From Saprospirales bacterium (GTDB lineage Bacteria > Bacteroidota > Bacteroidia > Chitinophagales > JADJOU01), in contig CANHJR010000003.1 in the NCBI GenBank assembly GCA_947461165.1, forward strand, positions 1 through 17,528: a stretch of 17,528 nucleotides of DNA. Reading direction: 5' to 3'. A program made the translations under genes and the position numbers. Position 1 is the first letter of the stretch. Each line of letters begins with the position of its first letter. Under the pieces are notes generated by a model. That model was not told the DNA's origin. It made no database searches and saw only the letters and a list, made by a program, of their open reading frames with translations. Positions 1-5,765 of this stretch are shown piece by piece.

Positions 1-81
1 CTACCAGCATTGGTAGATGGCGCTATTCAAGGTCGAAAAGTTGCCCGACATGTCTTGTCATCGATCCACACGAGAAGGTAG
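1..81 (+). CDS. 3' end of an unidentified protein, possibly an FAD/NAD-dependent oxidoreductase
   Basis: Frame 1 is open from the window edge to a TAG at 79-81 and reads as 26 residues including PALVDGAIQGRKVARHVL. That pattern, a small-residue turn followed by an amphipathic helix with GRKVARH, weakly resembles the C-terminal helix of FAD- or NAD-dependent oxidoreductases (compare the GRRAA-type ends of glutamate synthase small subunits and thioredoxin reductase relatives). This is inference from one short motif. The tail would overlap the convergent glycosyltransferase gene by 24 bases, which is compact but possible. With only 26 codons visible, the open frame could also be chance. Confidence 0.35.
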   Translation, partial: LPALVDGAIQGRKVARHVLSSIHTRR

Positions 82-1170
82 TGTTGTGAAGTATCTCCAG
101 CACATAAAAATCGCTAATACAAGAATATAAAAAGGATAGATTAGGACAAAACCAAGCCAAACAATTCCATTTCTTTGATATGGATAATACCTTGAAAAAG
201 AACCAATCAAAAACAGAAGAAGACCAGCATAAAGTGCCCAATAGCTGAGATCGCTTTCATGGATTGATATTTGAGTGGCGGACATGTATAGCTGAATCGC
301 AGCCAGCGATATAATCATGAGAATTGGTAAGATCCAAGGAACTTCATATTGAAATGATTTACCCATCCATCTTGCTCGTTGATTGAGCAATTCTAAAAAA
401 GTATCTGGTGATCGGCTTGAGACCGCAGCATCTAATGATTTCAAATAATGAACCTCTTTCGGGTATTTCATAAAAATTCTGTGATACAACAACATGTCGT
501 CGCCACCAGTGATAGCATACAATCCATTATATCCATCTACTTCTAGAAATGCCTTGCGTTCAAATGCCATATTCGCGCCATTGCACATGGTGGGAATATT
601 CCAATGTAGCGTTGCTATGGAGGTGGCAGTCAAAAGATCTTGCTCTATGGTAATGCATTGTCCCATAAATGACGCACGTGTATCGAACCGGTGCAATCCT
701 GCTAAGAATTTTGGCTCATTTTTTTCGATTTCTTCGATGGTCCTTTCTAGCCATTTCGATGGTATTGTCACATCAGAATCAAGACAAATAATATAATCGC
801 TTGAAGACTTTTGGACGCCTAAATTTATAGATTCTTTTTTATTGTTTTTGAAGCTATCTATTCTTGTATCCTCGTCAGACAGATTCAGAACAGATGCTTT
901 TAAACTTCCAAAATCAAAATCATTGGAAGAATGATCGTTGATGACAATAATGGAGATTTGCCTCTGGATTTGAAGCAATTGACTGTTGATCGTTTCTACT
1001 AGTGCGGCCAGATTCTTGTCTGGATTGCGAGTTGGAATAAGAATGGTATAGGTAAAAATGGAAGAACCCAGCGCTTTTGACGTCGGTCGATATTGCCAAA
1101 AACCAATAACAATAGCGAGGGTAGTCATCAAAAGTGATAGGGCACAAAAAAATAGAAATAGAGAACTCAT
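58..1170 (-). CDS. Membrane-anchored family 2 glycosyltransferase
   Basis: This 370-residue protein should transfer a sugar from a nucleotide-sugar donor at the inner face of the cytoplasmic membrane; donor and acceptor cannot be read from sequence. An N-terminal membrane segment (about residues 3-23) precedes a GT-A domain starting at YTILIPTRN (41-49). The processive-type motifs are present: VINDHSS (76-82), the metal-binding D131-S-D133, CNGANMAF (196-203), GGDD (222-225) and the QXXRW signature as QRARW (264-268). Three hydrophobic segments follow at about 277-297, 308-325 and 335-357. This layout fits GT2 enzymes that glycosylate lipids or extrude polysaccharide. The gene lies 42 bp downstream of the DUF1801 gene and is probably co-transcribed with it. 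The ATG start gives a complete N-terminal anchor. A role in glycolipid synthesis is inference, helped slightly by the nearby lipid hydroxylase. Confidence 0.9.
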   Translation of the reverse strand: MSSLFLFFCALSLLMTTLAIVIGFWQYRPTSKALGSSIFTYTILIPTRNPDKNLAALVETINSQLLQIQRQISIIVINDHSSNDFDFGSLKASVLNLSDEDTRIDSFKNNKKESINLGVQKSSSDYIICLDSDVTIPSKWLERTIEEIEKNEPKFLAGLHRFDTRASFMGQCITIEQDLLTATSIATLHWNIPTMCNGANMAFERKAFLEVDGYNGLYAITGGDDMLLYHRIFMKYPKEVHYLKSLDAAVSSRSPDTFLELLNQRARWMGKSFQYEVPWILPILMIISLAAIQLYMSATQISIHESDLSYWALYAGLLLFLIGSFSRYYPYQRNGIVWLGFVLIYPFYILVLAIFMCWRYFTTLPSRVDR

Positions 1171-1212
1171 CTGTGCGAATTTGCAGAGAATCCTATGAAA
1201 TGAACCAGAATA

Positions 1213-1668
1213 TTATTTTTTTAATAGCTGTACATATCGTTTGATCCAATCCTTTGCGGTCATTTTTGCGAATAACGCTGAAATCAAATCGAAAGGGATT
1301 TCATCATACTTTCTAAATCGAATACAAGATTTACCCATATCCAATTTTGATTTGCAATGATTGTTATATTCTGATTTCCACCATTCTAGCAGATCGGGAT
1401 TCGAATAAATTCCCATATGATATAAGTTGACTGAAGATTTTTGTGCAGCTATAGAGGCGAATGGTAGTGGAAGGGATGGGTCACAATGATACCCTTCAGG
1501 ATACACTGACTTTGGCACCACATAGCTGACCATATTGTATTGAATGCACTCTTCAAATTGTTCATCTATTGTCTTTAGAATTGCATTTCTAATCATTTGA
1601 AAGGCATCTTTTTGTTCAATAGGAATTTTTGAGATATAATCCTCTACGTTTTTTGATTCAATTTTCAT
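1213..1668 (-). CDS. DUF1801 (YdhG-like) domain protein
   Basis: A 151-residue cytoplasmic protein of the DUF1801/YdhG-like fold. Visible family features are the N-terminal VEDYISKIP (8-16), an early helix pair, the MVSYVVPKSVYPEGY segment (46-60) that forms part of the central pocket, NLYHMGIY (81-88), and the highly typical MGKSCIRFRK followed by YDEIPFDLI (111-129). Family members occur widely in Bacteroidota and Firmicutes; some are described as possible iron chaperones or frataxin-like proteins, but no reaction is established and no catalytic residue can be assigned here. The gene sits 10 bp downstream of the exported DUF4476-like gene and 42 bp upstream of the glycosyltransferase gene, so all three probably share a transcript. 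The assortment gives no clear functional hint. Confidence 0.82.
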   Translation of the reverse strand: MKIESKNVEDYISKIPIEQKDAFQMIRNAILKTIDEQFEECIQYNMVSYVVPKSVYPEGYHCDPSLPLPFASIAAQKSSVNLYHMGIYSNPDLLEWWKSEYNNHCKSKLDMGKSCIRFRKYDEIPFDLISALFAKMTAKDWIKRYVQLLKK

Positions 1669-1678
1669 GTGTCAAATA

Positions 1679-2392
1679 TTATCTTTGAGCACCCAACCAA
1701 TGTCTAAATGTGGTGACATAAAGTTCTGATTTGAGGTTAAACATCAATTTATTATAATTCGCTTTGTCATTGCAGTGTAGATAGTATTTTTTGAATTCCT
1801 CAAACTTTACGGAGTCTGATTCTATTTTATTTGTCAGTGCACTGATTTGGTGTGTCAGAAGGCATTTTAGGTGAGTACCATTCTTCAATACTAATTCTTT
1901 TGCCTTTGGACTTTTGAGCTGATTCATCTGGAAAATAAGATTATTGACCGCTGAATCTGACAATTCACAAGAATGAACGAATTTCTCGTTTGTAATAGCT
2001 TTTGTAGGTCGCGGTTTTTGAGGAACTCTGTATCCTAAGGTCGCAATTCCCTCGTGGATGGACATAACAAATGGATTCGTTTCTTGCTTTAATTGATACG
2101 TACCATTCTTCAATGTGAGACTATAGTATTGATGCAGGTCAGTTGTATGATTTAAGGCGATGGTATGGATTGTTTTGGAGTCTGTGTAGGTGTGAACGGT
2201 CATTGATTTTGAGGATCGAGGAATATTGCTAATGATAAACTGCTTCGATTTCACAGGAGTTTGCAGACTACTATCGATATAAATTTCACTCAAATCATTA
2301 CCGTAGGTGATAAAATGGAGTACAATCCGACTCTGTGCATTAGCCAATTGACTAATAATTAAGAATAGAATGAAAGATTTCGTTGTTTTCAT
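1679..2392 (-). CDS. Exported protein with DUF4476-like architecture
   Basis: A 237-residue protein with a clear signal peptide (residues 1-20, ending LANAQ), so periplasmic or surface-exposed. Residues about 22-105 look like a small beta domain. The C-terminal part (about 145-235) is helical, with paired helices containing LSDSAVNNLIFQMNQL (144-159), LTHQISALTNKIESDSVKF and a final TFRHWLG. That combination, a beta-rich N-terminal half plus a repeated-helix tail of the type ..LLTxxQIxxLxxxxESDxxKxEF.., is the layout of DUF4476 proteins, which are common in Bacteroidota and of unknown function. The assignment is by pattern recognition and is moderate. It heads a probable three-gene transcript with the DUF1801 and glycosyltransferase genes. 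The 128-bp gap upstream may hold its own promoter, though I see no perfect -7 box there. Confidence 0.7.
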   Translation of the reverse strand: MKTTKSFILFLIISQLANAQSRIVLHFITYGNDLSEIYIDSSLQTPVKSKQFIISNIPRSSKSMTVHTYTDSKTIHTIALNHTTDLHQYYSLTLKNGTYQLKQETNPFVMSIHEGIATLGYRVPQKPRPTKAITNEKFVHSCELSDSAVNNLIFQMNQLKSPKAKELVLKNGTHLKCLLTHQISALTNKIESDSVKFEEFKKYYLHCNDKANYNKLMFNLKSELYVTTFRHWLGAQR

Positions 2393-2520
2393 GTGTTTAT
2401 AATTTAATTCATCAATTGGTCACAATCAATATACTTAGAGAAAAAACAACCATTTTTTAGCAACAAGGATCTATCCAAGACTATTGAAAAACCTTTGAGC
2501 TCCCTCCCAAATCTTAAGAA

Positions 2521-3168
2521 TTAGTTAGCATCTCTTTGCTGCCGTGCTTTTTCCAAGGTGGTGCCAAATATAATGTCCCAAAATGTAGAGCTAACTCCAA
2601 AAACTTGATCTGGATGCACATAATGATGTGCCATATGTTGTTTTTTTAGGTTTTCGAAATAGGTGTTTTTCCACTGAGCATGGTGCACTGCATAATGCAA
2701 CATATCATATGCGAGATAGCCAGTGACAAGACCTGCAAATGCTGCAAACGTGGCGCCTTGACCTCCAAATCCATAGTAGAACAATGCAAAAAACGGAATA
2801 GAAAGCAATGCTGACATCAGTGGTGGCATGACAAGGCGCTTACTGTCATTGGGGTAATCATGGTGAATGCCATGCATTAGAAAGTGTATTTTTTTTCCAA
2901 ACGCACTTGTCGGGTGATAATGAAAAACAAATCGATGCATCATATATTCCGAAAATGTCCATATGAATACACCAACGAAAAACATAGCTATTGTCATCAG
3001 AATGGAAAATTCAAATTCAAAAATGGCCTTCCAAAGGCTGAATAAAACAACAGGAACCCACACCATCAATGGAAAGGTCCAGTGGATTCGAGAACACCAG
3101 TCTAAAAAAGCATTGTCAAAGATTCGAATTGTTTCATCCTTGAGGGATACAAAGTTTTTTTCACTCAT
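2521..3168 (-). CDS. Fatty acid 2-hydroxylase-like membrane di-iron enzyme (sterol desaturase superfamily)
   Basis: A 215-residue integral membrane protein of the fatty acid hydroxylase superfamily, closest in pattern to eukaryotic FA2H/Scs7, which 2-hydroxylates the fatty acid of sphingolipids. The histidine clusters that bind two metals are complete: HRFVFHYH (78-85), HFLMHGIHH (95-103), HYAVHH (158-163) and HMAHH (178-182). FA2H-like spacers KRLVMPP (110-116) and FGVSSTFWDIIFGT (190-203) are also present. Hydrophobic segments lie at about 33-49, 55-72, 118-134 and 141-157. The cytochrome b5 domain of the fungal and animal enzymes is missing, so electrons must come from a separate protein. 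Many Bacteroidota make sphingolipids, so 2-hydroxylation of ceramides or related lipids is the likely job (inference). I use the ATG at 3168: an in-frame TTG at 3189 is part of a probable -7 promoter box. Confidence 0.9.
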   Translation of the reverse strand: MSEKNFVSLKDETIRIFDNAFLDWCSRIHWTFPLMVWVPVVLFSLWKAIFEFEFSILMTIAMFFVGVFIWTFSEYMMHRFVFHYHPTSAFGKKIHFLMHGIHHDYPNDSKRLVMPPLMSALLSIPFFALFYYGFGGQGATFAAFAGLVTGYLAYDMLHYAVHHAQWKNTYFENLKKQHMAHHYVHPDQVFGVSSTFWDIIFGTTLEKARQQRDAN

Positions 3169-3186
3169 TTCAATAATATTAAGACA

Positions 3187-3194
3187 CAAATTTA
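3187..3194 (-). promoter_or_regulatory. Candidate -7 box for the fatty acid hydroxylase gene
   Basis: Read on the minus strand this is TAAATTTG, a perfect match to the Bacteroidota -7 consensus TAnnTTTG, 18 bases before the ATG at 3168. A TTTC lies 18 bases further upstream, one mismatch from the usual -33 TTTG. The box contains the TTG that would otherwise serve as an upstream start, which argues for the ATG. AT-rich DNA produces such boxes by chance, so confidence is moderate. Confidence 0.45.
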
Positions 3195-3227
3195 CTATTT
3201 TTCTATCAATTAGAAACAGAATTGAGT

Positions 3228-3235
3228 TAGTTTTG
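3228..3235 (+). promoter_or_regulatory. Candidate -7 box for asd
   Basis: TAGTTTTG matches the consensus TAnnTTTG and lies 27 bases before the asd ATG in the asd/hydroxylase divergent spacer. I see no TTTG at the expected -33 distance, so support is limited to the -7 element and its position. Confidence 0.35.
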
Positions 3236-3262
3236 AGCCATATTTAATTTAAATATTAGAAG

Positions 3263-4255
3263 ATGAAAGTAGCTGTCGTCGGCGCAACTGGGCTTGTTGG
3301 TCAAAAAATCCTTCAAGTAATGACGGAGCGTAAGTTCCCGGTTACGGAATTGATTCCTGTCGCTTCATCCAAGAGTGTTGGAAAAGAGATTACATTCAAT
3401 GGGAAGTCTTTCAAGATAGTGTCGATGGAAGATGCTATACGCCTAAAGCCGAGCATCGCCTTGTTTTCTGCTGGAGGTGCTACCTCTCTCGAATGGGCAC
3501 CAAGGTTTGCAGATGCTGGCATCACCGTGATAGACAATAGTTCTGCATGGAGAATGAATCCCAACAATAAATTGATAGTCCCAGAAGTTAACGCTGACTT
3601 GCTGACAAAAGAAGATAGAATTATTGCAAATCCAAATTGTTCTACCATTCAATTGGTGGTCGCATTGAAGCCAATTCATGACTATAAACCGCTGAAAAGA
3701 GTGGTGGTGAGCACCTATCAATCCGTCACAGGCACTGGCGTCAAAGCCGTCACTCAACTTCAAAATGAGCGAAACGGAATTCTAGGAGAGATGGCTTACG
3801 CATATCCAATTGATATGAATTTAATTCCCCAAATAGACGTTTTTTTAGAATCAGGATATACGAAGGAAGAACAAAAAATCATAGACGAATCAAAGAAAAT
3901 ATTGAATCTGCCAGATTTGAAAATTACAGCTACTACGGTTCGTGTTCCAGTCATGGGAGGACATAGCGAGTCGGTCAATATTGAGTTCTTAGAAGAAGTA
4001 TCTCTTGATGAAATTCGGAATATTTTAGGAAAATCAGACGGAATTAAACTATTGGATGATCCTTCATCCAATGAATATCCTATGCCTCTGACTGCTCACG
4101 ACAATGATCACGTGTGGATTGGTAGGCTTCGAATGGATCCTAGCGCGGACCACGCTATCAATCTCTGGATTGTTTCTGATAATTTGAGAAAAGGCGCCGC
4201 CACCAATGCGGTTCAGATCGCCGAGCATTTAATCGCCAATCATTTGGTCAACTAG
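3263..4255 (+). CDS. asd: Aspartate-semialdehyde dehydrogenase
   Basis: A cytoplasmic enzyme that reduces aspartyl phosphate to aspartate semialdehyde with NADPH, the branch-point step toward lysine/diaminopimelate, threonine, methionine and isoleucine. The 330-residue length is normal for the family. The N-terminus carries the nucleotide-binding loop VVGATGLVGQ (5-14). The catalytic cysteine is Cys126 in NPNCSTIQL (123-131), and the substrate-binding/catalytic segment TVRVPVMGGHSE (225-236) contains Arg227 and His234. DNSSAWRM (91-98) is the conserved substrate-site strand. It is transcribed alone, divergent from the hydroxylase gene and followed by a long gene-free stretch. Its DNA is somewhat richer in GC-ending codons than its surroundings, but nothing suggests transfer. 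The identification is secure. Confidence 0.97.
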   Translation: MKVAVVGATGLVGQKILQVMTERKFPVTELIPVASSKSVGKEITFNGKSFKIVSMEDAIRLKPSIALFSAGGATSLEWAPRFADAGITVIDNSSAWRMNPNNKLIVPEVNADLLTKEDRIIANPNCSTIQLVVALKPIHDYKPLKRVVVSTYQSVTGTGVKAVTQLQNERNGILGEMAYAYPIDMNLIPQIDVFLESGYTKEEQKIIDESKKILNLPDLKITATTVRVPVMGGHSESVNIEFLEEVSLDEIRNILGKSDGIKLLDDPSSNEYPMPLTAHDNDHVWIGRLRMDPSADHAINLWIVSDNLRKGAATNAVQIAEHLIANHLVN

Positions 4256-4346
4256 GGGCTACTTTCCGAAGCAATCAAACCTTTTCAGCTATTTTTGATT
4301 TGGGTTCTATTTTTAATAAAATAAGCATATTTAAGAGGTTTATCTT

Positions 4347-4583
4347 GTTAAAATTCACAATTGTCGTCTAACAAATTTCAATTTTTCTTGTTTTTTTATG
4401 GTAAGGATTGATTCATCTTTGTATTCGAAAACATACGCAAAAGCAAATAACGGCAAGTTGAATGAACAGAAGCTCCAAAATCTATGAACTAGGAAATATT
4501 TCAAAACAAACAAAAACCCCATCACCTTGACCGGGTCCGCCATGTTGCATTAGGACCAATATGACGACACAATTGCTTTTAAC
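4347..4583. repeat. ~237-bp segment bounded by imperfect inverted repeats (MITE-like candidate)
   Basis: The left arm (4347-4368) and the reverse complement of the right arm (4563-4583) share GTTAAAA, then CAATTG, then TCGTC in the same order, differing only in short inserts (TTCA against G, and nothing against TG). Inside, GGTCC (4534-4538) and GGACC (4553-4557) form a further small stem, and the segment is otherwise AT-rich with no supported gene. Paired imperfect ends around a short non-coding core fit a miniature inverted-repeat element or a large structured RNA. I see no target duplication flanking it, so mobility is unproven. Confidence 0.4.
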
Positions 4584-4617
4584 CCCTTGGCGAAAATGGG
4601 TAAGGCACGATGAAAAC

Positions 4618-4651
4618 AAAAAAGCTACTTTGAAAACAAGGTAGCTTTTTT
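4618..4651 (-). terminator. Strong hairpin terminator, probably the original terminator of the WbqC gene
   Basis: The arms 4618-4631 and 4638-4651 pair over 14 bp (one G-T wobble) around the 6-base loop GAAAAC; the outer base pairs are an A-run on one side and a T-run on the other, so it can work in both directions. It sits 3 bases beyond a copy of the WbqC gene's 3' end (4655-4672 reads ..SITTE then stop on the minus strand). This suggests it terminated sppA-WbqC transcripts before the 464-bp segment was inserted between gene and terminator. Confidence 0.8.
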
Positions 4652-4825
4652 CAATTATTCAGTTGTTATACTAATATGATTTATAGAGATATGCCAATAT
4701 TTTTAAATCTTATAATGATAAATATGCTAGACTTGAAGTTTATCCCAAAATGAAAATACAGTCTAGACCGATGTTCGTTTCGCCCATTTGTGGAAATGGC
4801 TTATAAATTGCGACTGAAAAGCGTA

Positions 4826-4863
4826 AAAGTTTCAAGACGAGGAACGACGAAATTTGAAACTTT
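4826..4863. repeat. 10-bp perfect inverted repeat
   Basis: AAAGTTTCAA (4826-4835) and TTGAAACTTT (4854-4863) are exact inverted copies separated by 18 bases. It lies within the segment flanked by the 14-bp direct repeat and has no T-tract, so it is not an obvious terminator; it may be a structural part of that segment. Confidence 0.5.
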
Positions 4864-4917
4864 AGCTTTGAAGAAGATAATTTTAGCCATTGGAACGGTA
4901 GGGCTTGACTTTTTTTG

Positions 4918-4947
4918 TTACTTTTTTGTGTTAAGACAAAAAAGTAA
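4918..4947. repeat. 12-bp perfect hairpin within the inserted segment
   Basis: TTACTTTTTTGT (4918-4929) and ACAAAAAAGTAA (4936-4947) pair perfectly around the loop GTTAAG. The stem is almost all A-T pairs and contains a T6 tract, so it could serve as a weak terminator on either strand or be a structural element of a dispersed repeat. It lies inside the segment flanked by the 14-bp direct repeat. Confidence 0.55.
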
Positions 4948-5132
4948 AAGTAATAGATATTGATAGTTTTATATTCGGTAAAATGTAGCATTAGCATAAT
5001 GGTAAATACCGATTCTAAAAACAAATCGTATTAACCCATACTATGCAATAGCGAAATCTGCAAAAGGCGTTGACAACAGATTTGATTTTATTAAATTTTT
5101 CGTCGATGAAGCGCCTAACGATTCATTTGGGA

Positions 5133-5765
5133 CTAATCAGTTGTTATACTTCGGGAAACTTCGAACGATGACTCTTGATATAGATAATTGAAAGATTCAT
5201 TCCCGAGATTGAATAGTAAGTCAAGAATGGACAAATCAGGCTGAAATTCAAATTTGTTTCTAAAAACTTGAGGATATTCCAAAATAGCTGAGTAGAGATT
5301 GGGTTGGTACTTCTCATACAATGACCACGGGTTAGGAATTGTATGATCTGCATTTACCTCTGAAGGCATGAACCCATTTTTGCCTTTGAGAAACTTCATC
5401 GTTTTCCAAAATAGTTCAGTATTCAAAGCGCCTAGTCTTGAATGTCTTTTGTCTAGAATATGATGATAAGCATCGATATAGTATTCATAGAATGGACTTT
5501 TGGAATAGGCAGACTGCAAAGCCATTTTATGCTGCGATATCCAATTTTCTGCATACGATATTTCAATCTCAGAATATAGTGTTTTGATACCTCTTCCACC
5601 TAGAATCGGCACGGTGAGGTGCTGTAAGCCGTTGGCCGTGGATATGGTCATACGATTGGCATATGACTTCTTTGGAAGCGAACTACCTTGATAGAAAGGG
5701 ATGCATTCTAATTGGAAAATATCCTTCCAATATTGAATGGGCCCAAAGTAAAATAAAGGAATCAA
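5133..5765 (-). CDS. WbqC family protein, TTG start
   Basis: A 210-residue cytoplasmic protein of the WbqC-like family, found in many O-antigen and surface-glycan loci and as a stand-alone gene across Bacteroidota. Its exact reaction is not established. Family motifs are YFGPIQYW (6-13), KKSYANR (32-38), GLQHLTVPI (46-54), W75 with H79, and SAYSKSPFYEYY (85-96). The motif at residue 6 forces a start at or near 5765, where the codon is TTG; the next ATG would remove 38 conserved residues. The TTG directly follows the sppA TAA with no spacer and in the same frame, so initiation is probably coupled to sppA termination. The last residues (SITTD) overlap one copy of a 14-bp direct repeat, and the gene seems separated from its original terminator by about 480 bp. 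Confidence 0.86.
   Translation of the reverse strand: MIPLFYFGPIQYWKDIFQLECIPFYQGSSLPKKSYANRMTISTANGLQHLTVPILGGRGIKTLYSEIEISYAENWISQHKMALQSAYSKSPFYEYYIDAYHHILDKRHSRLGALNTELFWKTMKFLKGKNGFMPSEVNADHTIPNPWSLYEKYQPNLYSAILEYPQVFRNKFEFQPDLSILDLLFNLGNESFNYLYQESSFEVSRSITTD

Larger units (their letters stand above)
4256..5132. other. 877-bp gene-free stretch with repeats and a terminator
   Basis: I find no convincing gene between asd and the WbqC gene. From left to right the stretch holds about 90 bp of AT-rich DNA with no clear terminator for asd, a segment bounded by imperfect inverted repeats (4347-4583), a strong hairpin terminator (4618-4651), and a segment bounded by a 14-bp direct repeat (4659-5150) containing two hairpins. 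Short open frames here (4355-4543 and 4740-5024, both minus) overlap the repeats, match no family I know, and the longer one lacks an ATG. The content looks like accumulated non-coding insertions. It is gene-poor compared with the compact spacing elsewhere in the window. Confidence 0.6.
4659..5150. repeat. Segment flanked by a perfect 14-bp direct repeat; probable insertion at the 3' end of the WbqC gene
   Basis: TCAGTTGTTATACT occurs at 4659-4672 and again at 5137-5150. The right copy is the last five codons of the WbqC gene; the left copy lies just before a hairpin terminator and would encode the same residues SITT followed by E and a stop. The 464 bp between (4673-5136) therefore look inserted with a 14-bp duplication. 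I find no terminal inverted repeats and no recombinase gene. Such a duplication could be an unusually long target-site duplication or the core of a site-specific recombination site at a gene end. Confidence 0.55.

Noticed and set aside
2440..2462. A6/T6 inverted repeat between the hydroxylase and the DUF4476-like gene
   Set aside because: The stem is only six A-T pairs, too weak to call a terminator.
4355..4543. 62-codon minus-strand frame with an ATG
   Set aside because: Its 3' end lies in the inverted-repeat arm and its 5' end in the inner stem; no signal, domain or promoter supports it.
4520..4610. Possible SRP RNA or 6S-like RNA before the terminator at 4618
   Set aside because: The SRP GGAA tetraloop and flanking conserved bases are missing, and no long bulged stem of a 6S RNA could be traced by eye.
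4740..5024. 94-codon open frame on the minus strand
   Set aside because: Begins with TTG, has the composition of AT-rich non-coding DNA, contains both hairpins of the inserted segment and resembles no family.
5109..5150. Integron attC resemblance: GCCTAAC followed by GATTCATTTGGGAC, then GTTATAC
   Set aside because: The half-site looks like an attC R''/L'' box, but there is no matching GTTAGGC, the span is too short for an attC site, the left repeat copy lacks it, and no integrase or cassette is present.
5006..5191. 61-codon plus-strand frame that reads rather protein-like
   Set aside because: No usable start codon, crosses the direct-repeat junction, and its second part is antisense to the well-supported WbqC gene.
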